Assembly: GCA_963930645.1 (NCBI GenBank)
Contig: OZ005656.1
Coordinates: forward strand, 192,997,479 to 193,061,478
Origin: Salticus scenicus
Taxonomy: Eukaryota > Arthropoda > Arachnida > Araneae > Salticidae
DNA: 64,000 nt
Reading direction: 5' to 3'
Under the pieces are notes generated by a model. That model did not search any database, was not told where the DNA came from, and saw nothing but the letters and a program-made list of their open reading frames with translations. The first letter of the stretch is position 1. Every line of letters starts with the position of its first letter. This document shows positions 22,401-33,285 of this stretch, piece by piece. Made by a program: the position numbers and the translations under genes.

Positions 22401-23583
22401 TAGCACTTATAATTAGAGAGCCGTCCTGCTCCGTAATTTTTGCACATTTTTCGGTAAATACAACTCGGCAGTTGTTTGCAGTAGCTTTTGATATAGACAT
22501 TAAATTGCATTTCAATTTTGAAACGCACAAAACATTTGTTAACTTTAAATTGGTTACACCGTGATTACCGGAAACTTTTAATTTGACTGTTCCAACACCT
22601 GTGATCTCCGCTGTTTCATCTACAGCTAATTTTATAAATGATCCAATTCTAGGTTCGAAATCTGTAAACAAATTCTTGTCATGAGCCATATGTGATGTCG
22701 TACCGCTATCGAGACACCACTCGGAATGTTCTTGGAAAGAGTTACTGGCTGCCATCGTGAACAATGTACTATCTTCAACCATGAAAGATCTATCTTTGTA
22801 TTTATTCGATGAAGTGAATTTTCTGTCTGAGGTCTTCTTTCTGCATTCTGAGGCTTTATGCCCTACTTTTGAACAGTAATTGCATTTGAAGATTGCATAA
22901 TTTCTTTCGCCATACGTGTTCTTGTTCTGCACAGGCTTTAAGATTTCTCTTTTGTTCTTTTCAGGAAGATTTTTCTTGTGAGTCGTAAAATACGCATTTG
23001 ACGATTCTTGGTGCTTTTTATTTTTTCTTGACTCATATTCTTCCATCATTTTAATTTTTAGAGCTTCAGGCTGCGGCAATTCATCTCTTGCTTCTATGGC
23101 GCACCTGAAATTTTCATAGCTGTCAGGAATACTGTATAAGAGCAAAATTGATAATAAATCTTCGGCTACGTGAATGTCCATTTCTTTTAGCTTGTCCACT
23201 ATATCAAAGAAAATATTGAGGTGATCGGACATATTTTCACTGTCAGTCATTTTCTTAAAGAGTAGCTGCTTCAATAGGGTGGCTTTCTTTGCCGGTCCTC
23301 TCGATTCGTAAACTTCTTTTAATTTATTCCATACTTCATTTGAGGTGGTACAATGTTTAATATGACACAACTCACTTGGGGTAATTGCTAGGATTAAATC
23401 GGCTCTAGCTTTACGGTCAATTTCGAGCCATTTTTCTTCACCTTCGGCGCCTTCATCGGGCTTAATTTTCGTTCCGTTAGCATAACTCCAGTGATCATTC
23501 TTGATTAAAACAGCTTCTATCTGCAGCTTCCAGGTGTCAAAATTATTTTTGGATAACTTTTCTATATTTAATACTTGCGACAT
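19471..23583 (-). pseudogene. Copia gag-pol, copy 1 (two in-frame stops)
   Basis: Single gag-protease-integrase-RT-RNase H frame of a Ty1/copia element. The start at 23583 (MSQVLNIEKL) is the first Met. Gag lies in residues 1-230; a CCHC zinc knuckle CNYCSKVGHKASEC at 234-247; protease DSG at 292-294 (WCLDSGTTSH); integrase HHCC at 422-459, first catalytic Asp at 487 (YSDLCGP), TDNG next to the first stop, and ERQN with the Glu. RT contains YVDDLI, RNase H has VDVDWASD (copy 2 VDADWASD), and the frame ends at GLNTQD. Broken by TAG at 21949-21951 (Lys position just before the integrase TDNG) and TAA at 20896-20898 (Lys in RPKDKKV). Frames on both sides of each stop are in register, so these are plain nonsense changes. 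Compared with copy 2, its RT keeps the usual SLMYLSV and HWKAAKR. Confidence 0.95.
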
Positions 23584-23728
23584 ATTTAATCAGCTATAGT
23601 AGCTTCTTTATAAAAATAGAATCAAAAATACTTTCGATTTCAGCCCTTAGGCTTAACAGTAAGTCGCACTTTCGTTTTAGCGAATGTTAATTTAAATTTT
23701 TAAAAAGTCCGCAGTAAGATGCGTGTCT

Positions 23729-23742
23729 CTGGGCCCATAACC
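23729..23742 (-). promoter_or_regulatory. Copia primer-binding site, copy 1 (tRNA-iMet anticodon region)
   Basis: Minus-strand GGTTATGGGCCCAG starts two bases after the 5-prime LTR. It is complementary to CTGGGCCCATAACC, the anticodon stem-loop of initiator Met tRNA, not to a tRNA 3-prime end. Drosophila copia is known to use an initiator-Met half-tRNA in this way. Confidence 0.85.
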
Positions 23743-23744
23743 AA

Positions 23745-24012
23745 TGTTGGTATAAATGGGTCCACAGAGTGAAAAGCAGAGTCTTTTAAACAATCACAAC
23801 ATTTAATAATATAGAAAAGTAGAATAACATAATGCGGGCATTTCTCGCCGCACGCTTAGCAAAGCTTTCTCGTACAGACTCATATAAAACTCTCTCTCAG
23901 AGAGACGAAGATGCGCTGTTGATTACGTAATACAGTTACGTCACATCTGACGTCATGACAGGTGTCAGCTAGTTAACAGATGATATGAGGAAACATGCAT
24001 TGAAATCCTTCA
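23745..24012 (-). repeat. Copia LTR 2 (shared middle LTR)
   Basis: 268 bp. It serves as 5-prime LTR of copy 1 and 3-prime LTR of copy 2. It has no target duplication of its own: PBS-side DNA of copy 1 borders it at the left and the purine tract of copy 2 at the right. Confidence 0.95.
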
Positions 24013-24025
24013 TTTCCCCCTTATT
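24013..24025 (-). promoter_or_regulatory. Polypurine tract of copia copy 2
   Basis: Identical to 19232-19244 and adjacent to the middle LTR. Confidence 0.85.
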
Positions 24026-24251
24026 CAATAAATGTTTCGAAAATAAAACATATATATGCATTATAATAGCATATTAAAAATTACAGAAAATTATTTTTAT
24101 GCAAGAGTTACTTAAAATAAGAAAAGTGTTAGTAAAGAAATAGAATTATAAGCAAATAATTATGGTTAATATAATAAAATAAAATACGTAAAATATAAGC
24201 AGTTAATTTCTTAATGAAAACACAGTTTAAATATATATATTTTTAAGTTCT

Positions 24252-27200
24252 TCAGTCCTGAGTATTAAGTCCTATCATACCACAACATTTTTCATGTTTA
24301 TATGCATTTAAACTTTTTGTTAAAATATCTGCAGGTTGTTCATCTGATGAAATATATTTAATATCAATTAGTTTATTATTGTAAACTTCTCGCACAAAAT
24401 GATGACGAATGTCAATGTGCTTAGATCGATTGTGATGAACAGGATTTTTTACTAATCTCAGTGCAGATTGATTGTCGCACATGATTGCAGTCGGACTTGA
24501 TACAATTTCAGGATCCAATTCTTTTAAGAAATTTCTAACATGAATTGTCTCTTTTGCGGATTCAGACAGAGACATATATTCAGATTCTGTTGCGGATAGA
24601 GCAACGGTTCGCTGCTTTCTAGATTCCCAAGAAATAGGTCCACCGGCATATTTAAAGACGTATCCTGTATATGATTTTCTATCATTTATATCCGATGCCC
24701 AATCGGCATCAACAAATGCTGTCAATGGTTTATCGTCTCTGTAATACACAATTCCTAAATTTCTAGTGCCATTGAGATACCTTAGTATTCTTTTAGCAGC
24801 TATCCAGTGAGGTTTTCCTGGATTTTTATTAAACTGACTTAAATAATTTACAGCATGGGTGATATCTGGTCTGGTAGCAACCGACAGACACATAAGAGAA
24901 CCAATTAATTGTCTATAAGGAATTTTTGACATGTATGATTTCTCTTCTTCTGTATTTGGACACATTTGTTTAGTTAATTTTACACTGCTATCTAAAGGTG
25001 TATTCACCACTCTAGAATCTTCCATATTAAATTTATTTAGTAAATCTTCAATGTATTTCTTTTGTGTTATAGTGATGCTGTCCCTATCTTGATTAAATTC
25101 AATGCCTAAGCAATAATGCAGAAGACCCATATCTTTCATTTTGAAAGATTCTGCTAATTTATTTCTTATATCAAAATAGTGCTCTTCACTTTTAGTGAGA
25201 CAAATTAAATCGTCGACATAGACGATTATAATAGCATCAAAAGGATATTTTGAGTAATAGACACATTTGTCGGAATTCAAAGGGTTAAATTTCATTTTTC
25301 TCAATTTCTCATCTAATTTCTTAAACCACTGTCTTCCTGACTGCTTAAGGCCATACAAAGATTTTTTTAATAAACACACTTTATTTTCGTGTATATCATT
25401 TTCAAAAAATTCAGGAAGCTCCATATAAATTTCTTCATGTATATCACCATTAACATATGCCATAATGAAATCTAACTGGTATGCTGTGAAACCATTCTGG
25501 ATAGCATACGCGATTGCAGTTCTTATAGAACTTAATCTGGCTAATGGTGAAAAATTTTCCTCAAAATCTATACCTTGTTTCTGTGAACACCCTTTGGCAA
25601 CTAATCTGGCCTTAAATTTTTCAATTTGACCATCTGGTTTGAATTTTGTTTTTAAAACCCATTTACATCCAATTACCTTTTTATCTTTTGGTCTATCTAC
25701 AATTTCCCAAGCGTTTTGCTTAACTAAAGAATCATATTCTAATTTCATCGCGTTTTCCCAATTTTTAGCATAATCTCCATTTAGCGCGTCGATTACGCTG
25801 GGATTAATTTCATTAAATGAGTTATCAGCTAATTGAGAAGTTTCATCTTTATATTTTGTATCTGTAATACACTCCTTATGAGACTTTTGAAAGTTCCAAC
25901 TTTTAATTTTTTTAGGTCGGCCTGGACCGCGTTTAAAAGGAGGATTGTTTATCCCTTCCTCTTGTTTACATTTATCGTAAGCACTCTCCTCCCCTCCACT
26001 CACATCTTCTACGTTCCCCCCTTCAGAAAGCGAGTGGCTCGCTTCCCCCCCTTTCCAAAAAGAGAAACTTTCTCCATTGAATTCAGGGGGATAGGAAATC
26101 GATCCGCTGTTTTCCCCCCTTTGGATGTCTGCGGTTTGAGTAGGGATAGGAGTTTCATTTTTAATATTACAATCATTGCATTTATTCTCAGACGGAAAAA
26201 TTAATTCTAATTGATCAGTAGTGGCTGAATCATTTGTTTCAAATTCGTCTATAAATCGAACATCACGACTTATGACAATTTTTCTGGTATCCTTATTCCA
26301 TAATCTGTAAGCGCGTGATTCATTTGAATAGCCAACGAATATATGTTCGTGTGACCTAGCTTCAAACTTCCTCTTTGATTTTTTATTTAGAACAAAACAT
26401 TTCTGTCCGAAAATTTTAAAATAGTTAACAGTTGGTTTATAACCGAAAAACAATTCGAAAGGGGTTTTATTTTCTTTAATTCCTTTAGTGGGACACCTGT
26501 TTCTAATATATGCAGCGCAATTTACTGCTTCAGCCCAGAATGTATTTGGAAGGTTTGATTGCATTAATAAACACCTCGCCATTTCGCATAATGTACGATT
26601 TTGTCTTTCAATTCTAGAATTTTGCTGAGGGGTCATTGGCGATGAAAATTCGCGTTTAATACCGCATTCTTCAATATATTTATTGAATTCTTCGCCACAA
26701 TATTCCAAACCATTATCGGTATGTAGTATCTTAATTTTTTTTTCCTAATCGATTTTCGACTGCTGCTTTATATCTCCGGAACGCGTACTTAGCTTGATCT
26801 TTTGTTTTTAGAAAATTTACTTCAATGTAACGAGATTTATCATCCAAAAAAGTAATAAAGTAACGTGATCCGCCATGGGATTTAACATTTATAGGGCCAC
26901 ATAAATCAGAATAAACTACTTCTAATAATTCCTTACTATGAAATTTGTTTTCTTTACAAAATGGTTTCACAGTTTGTTTAGACTGAATGCATACTTTACA
27001 ATCTTTTAAAGAATCTTTTTCATTAAAATTTAAATCTCTTAACATATTTTCAGATTTTAATAATTTTAAATCTTTTTCATTTAAATGTCCTAATTTTAAA
27101 TGCCATTTATGAAAGTTGCTTACCTGAGTTGTTGCAGCGATATCCACCTGCGGCTGAAAAAAATATAAATCACCTTTTCTCGTAGCACTTATAATTAGAG

Positions 27201-28365
27201 AGCCGTCCTGCTCCGTAATTTTTGCACATTTTTCGGTAAATACAACTCGGCAGTTGTTTGCAGTAGCTTTTGATATAGACATTAAATTGCATTTCAATTT
27301 TGAAACGCACAAAACATTTGTTAACTTTAAATTGGTTACACCGTGATTACCGGAAACTTTTAATTTGACTGTTCCAACACCTGTGATCTCCGCTGTTTCA
27401 TCTACAGCTAATTTTATAAATGATCCAATTCTAGGTTCGAAATCTGTAAACAAATTCTTGTCATGAGCCATATGTGATGTCGTACCGCTATCGAGACACC
27501 ACTCGGAATGTTCTTGGAAAGAGTTACTGGCTGCCATCGTGAACAATGTACTATCTTCAACCATGAAAGATCTATCTTTGTATTTATTCGATGAAGTGAA
27601 TTTTCTGTCTGAGATCTTCTTTCTGCATTCTGAGGCTTTATGCCCTACTTTTGAACAGTAATTGCATTTGAAGATTGCATAATTTCTTTCGCCATACGTG
27701 TTCTTGTTCTGCACAGGCTTTAAGATTTCTCTTTTGTTCTTTTCAGGAAGATTTTTCTTGTGAGTCGTAAAATACGCATTTGACGATTCTTGGTGCTTTT
27801 TATTTTTTCTTGACTCATATTCTTCCATCATTTTAATTTTTAGAGCTTCAGGCTGCGGCAATTCATCTCTTGCTTCTATGGCGCACCTGAAATTTTCATA
27901 GCTGTCAGGAATACTGTATAAGAGCAAAATTGATAATAAATCTTCGGCTACGTGAATGTCCATTTCTTTTAGCTTGTCCACTATATCAAAGAAAATATTG
28001 AGGTGATCGGACATATTTTCACTGTCAGTCATTTTCTTAAAGAGTAGCTGCTTTAATAGGGTGGCTTTCTTTGCCGGTCCTCTCGATTCGTAAACTTCTT
28101 TTAATTTATTCCATACTTCATTTGAGGTGGTACAATGTTTAATATGACACAACTCACTTGGGGTAATTGCTAGGATTAAATCGGCTCTAGCTTTACGGTC
28201 AATTTCGAGCCATTTTTCTTCACCTTCGGCGCCTTCATCGGGCTTAATTTTCGTTCCGTTAGCATAACTCCAGTGATCATTCTTGATTAAAACAGCTTCT
28301 ATCTGCAGCTTCCAGGTGTCAAAATTATTTTTGGATAACTTTTCTATATTTAATACTTGCGACAT
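24252..28365 (-). pseudogene. Copia gag-pol, copy 2 (one frameshift)
   Basis: Same polyprotein as copy 1. The 544-residue front part (24-kb strand numbering 26731-28365) covers gag, CCHC knuckle, protease and integrase N-half; the 818-residue rear part (24252-26708) covers the integrase C-half, RT (QLDFIMAYVNGDI, YVDDLI), and RNase H (VDADWASD, SATESEY). The only break is one extra A in a run (nine As against eight in copy 1) just before the integrase TDNG, which shifts the frame into TAA at 26731-26733. Relative to copy 1 it has SLMCLSV and HWIAAKR at two RT positions where copy 1 has the common residues. The 123-aa frame on the opposite strand is a shadow. Confidence 0.95.
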
Positions 28366-28511
28366 ATTTAATCAGCTATAGTAGCTTCTTTATAAAAATA
28401 GAATCAAAAATACTTTCGATTTCAGCCCTTAGGCTTAACAGTAAGTCGCACTTTCGTTTTAGCGAATGTTATTTTAAATTTTTAAAAAAGTCCGCAGTAA
28501 GATGCGTGTCT

Positions 28512-28525
28512 CTGGGCCCATAACC
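28512..28525 (-). promoter_or_regulatory. Copia primer-binding site, copy 2
   Basis: Same GGTTATGGGCCCAG as in copy 1, two bases from LTR 3. The two-base spacer differs between copies (AA against AT on the plus strand). Confidence 0.85.
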
Positions 28526-28527
28526 AT

Positions 28528-28795
28528 TGTTGGTATAAATGGGTCCACAGAGTGAAAAGCAGAGTCTTTTAAACAATCACAACATTTAATAATATAGAAA
28601 AGTAGAATAACATAATGCGGGCATTTCTCGCCGCACGCTTAGCAAAGCTTTCTCGTACAGACTCATATAAAACTCTCTCTCAGAGAGACGAAGATGCGCT
28701 GTTGATTACGTAATACAGTTACGTCACATCTGACGTCATGACAGGTGTCAGCTAGTTAACAGATGATATGAGGAAACATGCATTGAAATCCTTCA
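28528..28795 (-). repeat. Copia LTR 3 (5-prime LTR of copy 2)
   Basis: 268 bp; appears identical to LTR 2 and differs from LTR 1 at one base. Confidence 0.95.
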
Positions 28796-28800
28796 AATTG
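28796..28800 (+). repeat. Copia dimer target-site duplication, right
   Basis: AATTG, matching 18959-18963. After it the sequence of the host transposon continues. Confidence 0.9.
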
Positions 28801-29227
28801 TAATGAAAAAAAAAAAAAAAAAAAGAAGAAGCTAATTCGCAAAACGCTCTCTGTTATTTCATGAAATAAAAATATTTTATTGGTTTATATTTATTAGACA
28901 TTGAAAAGTTAAATGCATCACTTCATACGAAAATGATTAAATAGTTTGAGACATATGAAACCTAGGATGTTACATTACAGAAATCTAGATACCAATATAA
29001 CAGAATAATAGTAATCCTATTAAAGCGGTCAAAAAAAAAAAAAAGTGTTTATTATGTAAGAAAAAGGATTATCTACTTCTGTTGAGTATATTTTTATTTT
29101 ATCCAGTAAGCACCGCATGAAAGTGTTACTATAAAGTTTTACATTTATTTTAGGCGTACAAACCAACAATATATAATATACAAAAATATAGATAACAATA
29201 TTTAAGCTAAAATCTGAGAAAGGATGT

Positions 29228-29541
29228 TTAACACTTTCGCGGCCTCTAACGTAGATCTATGTCATTGGAAATCTGTAATATGTCCAGTGGGCGTTTCTTT
29301 CACAATTTGTGTGTTACTATATTTCTTAAGAATATTCCTTATATTTATATTTAAATAAACAAAATAGTATGAATACAAATACTTTCATAAGAAAGAGTAT
29401 AATTATTATGTATATTCATATGTAAAAAAAAATAGGGATATAGAAAGCCTCGTTTTGACATATTGTAGTTTCAATGAATACCGGCCACAGGCGGAACAAA
29501 CTATCTAAAAGACAAAAACGTGCGGTCCCGAAAGTGTTTAA
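29228..29541. mobile_element. TTAA-flanked MITE, 314 bp
   Basis: Left TTAACACTTTCGCGGCC, right GGTCCCGAAAGTGTTTAA; inverted ends bounded by TTAA. Interior CCAGTGGGCGTTTCTTTC is shared with 14555 and 63706. No ORF. TTAA flanks suggest piggyBac-type transposition; no autonomous partner is in the window. Confidence 0.7.
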
Positions 29542-30228
29542 TATTCAATAAAGAGGAAATACTGTTCAAAATAATTTCTATTTTGAGTAATACGTCACGT
29601 CTTTATACGTTTCTCTAAAACATGAAATTATTTCACAAATTCATGATTAAATAGCTGAAACTTTGTCATCAACAATCGGAACGGTAAATTTCACTCCTTT
29701 ATATACGCTAGAGTTCCATGAAGAAGCAAACAAACTAAAATTAAGGAAACAAAAAACATTTTTAAAAGTAAAGTATTGTTTCAAAAAAGCCAGAGGGTGG
29801 GGTTTATTATACTTTTCGAATGCTATCAAAATTTCCCGCCTGCAATGCATGAATTTTACGAAAAATATGTTATTATGTATAGTAAACATCCAAACCTTAC
29901 ACAGAAACCAATAAAAAAATCAAACAAAACAATAAGATAAAAATAAAAAATTTCTGTATTGGAATGAATTTGCATAAATTTGTCTGATAAAGTATGTCCA
30001 CAATAAAACGGTTTCCTACTGCCCAGAACGAATATTCCCCGTTCTGCAGTCGTCTACTGTACTTGAATTTTAAATTTCAAATTTGTAAAATCTCTATCTT
30101 TAAAAGTAATAAGACATATTACTTTTTTAAAAATTATTTTTCTATAATAAATGTGACGTAAGTTTTACGCCGTGATTAGAATAATCGAAAATAAATAATA
30201 TTGCGCTTTGTTTCAATAATAGTTTAAA

Positions 30229-30259
<31 letters not shown>

Positions 30260-30875
30260 TCCACTATATTATTTAGTATTAAAAAAAAAACATTTAATAA
30301 AAATTTAATATTTTATTATGTTAGTCATGCGATTAAATTTAAATAGCATTAGCTTACAAACGGTACAGTAAACGAACGCGAAAATGTCACAACAATATTA
30401 AAACAGAAAATTTGTTTTAAAAAATCTGAAAAAAATTAATAAATATTAATTATATTAATTTTAAAAAAAGGGAAAAAAAGTATTGTTCTGTGTATTGCTC
30501 TTTCAAATAATAATCCTCGTCTTACCGCGTTTTCTAAATTATGATATTTAACTTGAGGTGCACGAATTCTAAAATATTCAAGTTTAAAAAAAAAAAAAAA
30601 ACGACAACAGGGATAAAATAGAATTTTAGCAGTGAGAAACTAGGAAAGTTATGTAATATTTAAGATTTAACTTTTCAGAATCGAGTATACTCCTTTTTGC
30701 AACGGATGTCACGCCTTTAAGCAATTTTTCTAAAACCTTACATTATAAAACAAAAATATTTTACACATTTCCAATTAAATCATTTAAATTTTGTCTGCAG
30801 CATTCGATGTAGTAAATTCCATTGACATTTATGCATACCAGCGTCACATATAGAGTCATATACGAATATGCAACA

Positions 30876-31072
30876 TGCTTGCCAACATCCTAAATAATAT
30901 TCCGTAGTGTTGATAGTCCCGCCCCTTTTTTTAACACTAGTAAATTTTTAAAGTAATTATCCAAATTAATTAAGATTAAATAAGGAAAAAAAATTAAATA
31001 CTCTTAAAATATACTGGTGTGAAACAGAAGGATCCAATACTATGGAATATTAATTAATATGCTGGCAATTAT
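30876..31072. mobile_element. TGCCAAC-type MITE, degenerate
   Basis: Left ATGCTTGCCAACATCC, right GCTGGCAATTATGA; inner arms with TAGTAAATTTTTAAAGTAATTATC and ACTGGTGTGAAAC. Same family as 33077. Confidence 0.6.
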
Positions 31073-32111
31073 GATATGCAAACTAGTTTTTTTAATATTG
31101 TATCCGAAATGTAGAGGCGGGGCTTCATCTCATTTGGAATTCTTTCTCAATTTCTCGCTTGCATTGCGATAATTTATTTTAAAATTATCCAATTTGTGCC
31201 ATAAACATCGAAATGTTGTTTAGAAAACAATTAGAATATCATAAAGGTAAATTAAAATAGTTTTTCGTCAAAATGCGTACAGATATTTCCTCACAGATGG
31301 TGCAAATTACATTAAATGACAGCACCTTAGCAACAATAAAAAATGAACTATTACTGTAACTCAAAAAATAATGTTAGGAACGAGCTGCAAATTTTGAAAC
31401 CCCTGTTATTGATGATGCCCGTTCTTATTATGAATAGGTTATAATTCACATTTTTTTCAAATATGACATTATTAATAATTCTCATAATTCAAAAAATGTT
31501 TCTTTATCAAAAATATGCATGGAATATTTTAGGGTCGCTTCATTTTATCGTATATATTTAAAACAGAATTTTAATATCATAATTATTTTGGAAGATAGGA
31601 ATTAATGTTTGTCACATTCATTTAACATTAGCATCCTCATATTATGACAGCTTATAACTCTATGAAAAATTGAGCAAAATATATAAACTGTACCATTTTC
31701 CGCGAGGATTTGATTCAAAGAATTCAATTAAATTATAAAAAAAGGAGGGGGGGGGGTTACCGTTGAAAAAAATGTCGACTGGTACTAACCACATGTATCT
31801 ACGAACACTTATGGCGAAATGAGGTTTTTTTTTTTTTTTTTTTTTTTCCTGACTGAACTACGAAGTACGAACAGTGCCATGGAATAAATTAAAATGTAGC
31901 TATGTCTGTAAGTGTAACAAAATTATTATTGTAATTGATTAAACTGCCGCGTTGGACAATCTGGCATGTCAAGGGATTTTCTTATAGACAGGCATCGTAG
32001 GGTTTTCAGTGACCATTCATAAGAGAGCTATATCAGTAACGAAATTAACTTTTTGTGAAATTTTAGAAGTCTATTAGATTGTGGTCAATAATCATACCTG
32101 CAACATTCAAA

Positions 32112-32311
32112 CGTATGTGGTAACATTTATAATTTAATCCAAAGTACTGTTAGCCCTGCTTTTTTATTTTTTCACAGTATAATTTTAGAAAATATTTATC
32201 AAATATGTAATTACAATGAAATAAGAAGAAAATTGCTTTTAAAATGTACTAGTGTGAAGGAAGGGCGGGGCTAACAGTACTAAGGAATAAATTATAAATT
32301 TTATAAGAATA
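32112..32311. mobile_element. TGCCAAC-type MITE, degenerate
   Basis: Inner arms include CTGTTAGCCCTGC and GGGCGGGGCTAACAGTAC (complementary) with AATTTAATCC / GGAATAAATT near the ends. Its right part recurs at about 35517-35590. Confidence 0.55.
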
Positions 32312-32312
32312 A

Positions 32313-32517
32313 TTGCCAGTCGTCTCATTTTAAAGCGTAAAATTTTTAGTACCTGAATTTTTCCTACACCAGTCATATTTTGTAGTAATTTTATTTTAAT
32401 TTAATCGTAACAACATTTGGAGAGAATTTTACTAAAAATAAAGTGGTGTAGAAAATGGGGCGTTTTTTCAAATGGAGTTAACAGGTTTACGCTTATTAAT
32501 GAGTTTTTTTGGCAGGT
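32313..32517. mobile_element. TGCCAAC-type MITE
   Basis: Starts GCCAGTCGTCTCATTTT, ends ATGAGTTTTTTTGGCAGG followed by TA. Inner arms CACCAGTCATATTTTG and AAATAAAGTGGTG. Closely matches the MITE at 36427-36627 in position and order. Confidence 0.65.
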
Positions 32518-32520
32518 ATG

Positions 32521-32685
32521 TTTACCAGGTTTGTTCTAAATATGAATTAGAAAGGTTTTTAGCACAAGCCCATTTTTTCACACCTCTTTATTTTTAGAGT
32601 AATTATCTCCAAATGAAGTTACGATTATTTAAATAAGTTTAAAATTATTCTAAAAATTTACTGGTGTTTAAATAAAGGCGGGTGC

Positions 32686-32716
<31 letters not shown>

Positions 32717-32735
32717 TAAGATCGTTTGCAAACTT
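32521..32735. mobile_element. TGCCAAC-type MITE, degenerate, with poly-A
   Basis: Parallels 36630-36832: CCCATTTTTTCACACC, TTTATTTTTAGAGTAATTATCTC, then AAAGGCGGGTGC. The right terminal repeat has been replaced by a poly-A tract (about 32688-32713). Confidence 0.55.
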
Positions 32736-32982
32736 GTCAATAATCTGTCTTGTCTTCATCTGCAGGAATCGTAGTCTCCGCCTTTTTTTTTTTTTTTTTT
32801 TTTTTTTAAGGGAACTTTTAGAAATGAGCAATTTATGCCTTTTATGCTACAGCTAATTTTATGCAATAATTTTTATTTTGTTAAATCACGGCCCACTACT
32901 TTAAAGCTACAATAAAGATTTCTCTAAGGAAAAAGTGGTTGCAAAAGGGGCAGAAATTTCTCGTCCCTAAAAATGTTTCCTG

Positions 32983-33013
<31 letters not shown>

Positions 33014-33076
33014 TGAGTGTACTGGAACCCCTGCTGATTTCAAGACGTCATTCTTTTTGACTGTAAATTTGGCATA

Positions 33077-33283
33077 CTTGCCAACCATCTTATTAATTAC
33101 CGTACAATTGTTGACACCCCTTGTAAAAAACGCCCCTTTTTTCACACAACTTTATCTCTAGAGCAATTATCTCCAAATCTTTTTACGATTAATTAAGAAT
33201 AAATTACTTTAAAAACTGACTGGTGTGAAAAAAAAAAGGCGTGCACTAAAAGTTGTACAGTTCATAATGAGATGGTTGGCAAG
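33077..33283. mobile_element. TGCCAACC-type MITE, well preserved
   Basis: 207 bp. Starts CTTGCCAACCATCTTATT, ends AATGAGATGGTTGGCAAG, with TA on both sides (33075-33076, 33284-33285). Inner arms: CGCCCCTTTTTTCACAC and CTGGTGTGAAAAAAA. Reference copy for the family. Confidence 0.85.
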
Positions 33284-33285
33284 TA

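Larger units (their letters stand above)
18964..28795 (-). mobile_element. Copia retrotransposon dimer: LTR-internal-LTR-internal-LTR
   Basis: Two complete Ty1/copia-type elements in tandem on the minus strand share the middle LTR. Each unit is about 5.05 kb (18964-24012 and 23745-28795). Three LTRs of 268 bp, two primer-binding sites and two purine tracts are present, but there is only one pair of AATTG duplications, at the outer edges. The internal regions are nearly identical, differing by a scatter of substitutions and by different disabling mutations. LTR1 differs from the other two at one base (GTAAAGAC against GTACAGAC) by my reading, so the insertion is recent. Neither copy has an uninterrupted gag-pol frame. 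Confidence 0.95.
18555..31855. mobile_element. TA-inserted DNA transposon, copy 2, expanded by nested insertions
   Basis: Second copy of the 13728-15828 element. Left end CAGTCAACAAAA preceded by TA; right end CCTGACTG. Interior blocks align in order: 18690-18958 with 13855-14105, 30790-30860 with 14885-14935, 31100-31160 with 15005-15035, and 31630-31790 with 15530-15680. The extra length comes from the copia dimer (18964-28795), a TTAA-type MITE (29228-29541), a TGCCAAC-type MITE (about 30876-31072) and divergent AT-rich DNA. The base pair after the right end is AA rather than TA, consistent with age. Confidence 0.7.
32313..32982 (+). repeat. About 650-bp direct repeat, left copy
   Basis: Two MITEs plus the following 250 bases (ATTTTATGCAATAATTTTT..., GATTTCTCTAAGGAAAAAGTGG) recur in the same order at 36427-37072. 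A segmental duplication rather than independent insertions, because the non-MITE DNA matches too. Confidence 0.65.

Noticed and set aside
29647..29914. Paired ORFs on opposite strands (80 and 83 aa)
   Set aside because: Chance frames inside the decayed TA-inserted transposon; no motif and no counterpart in the other copy.
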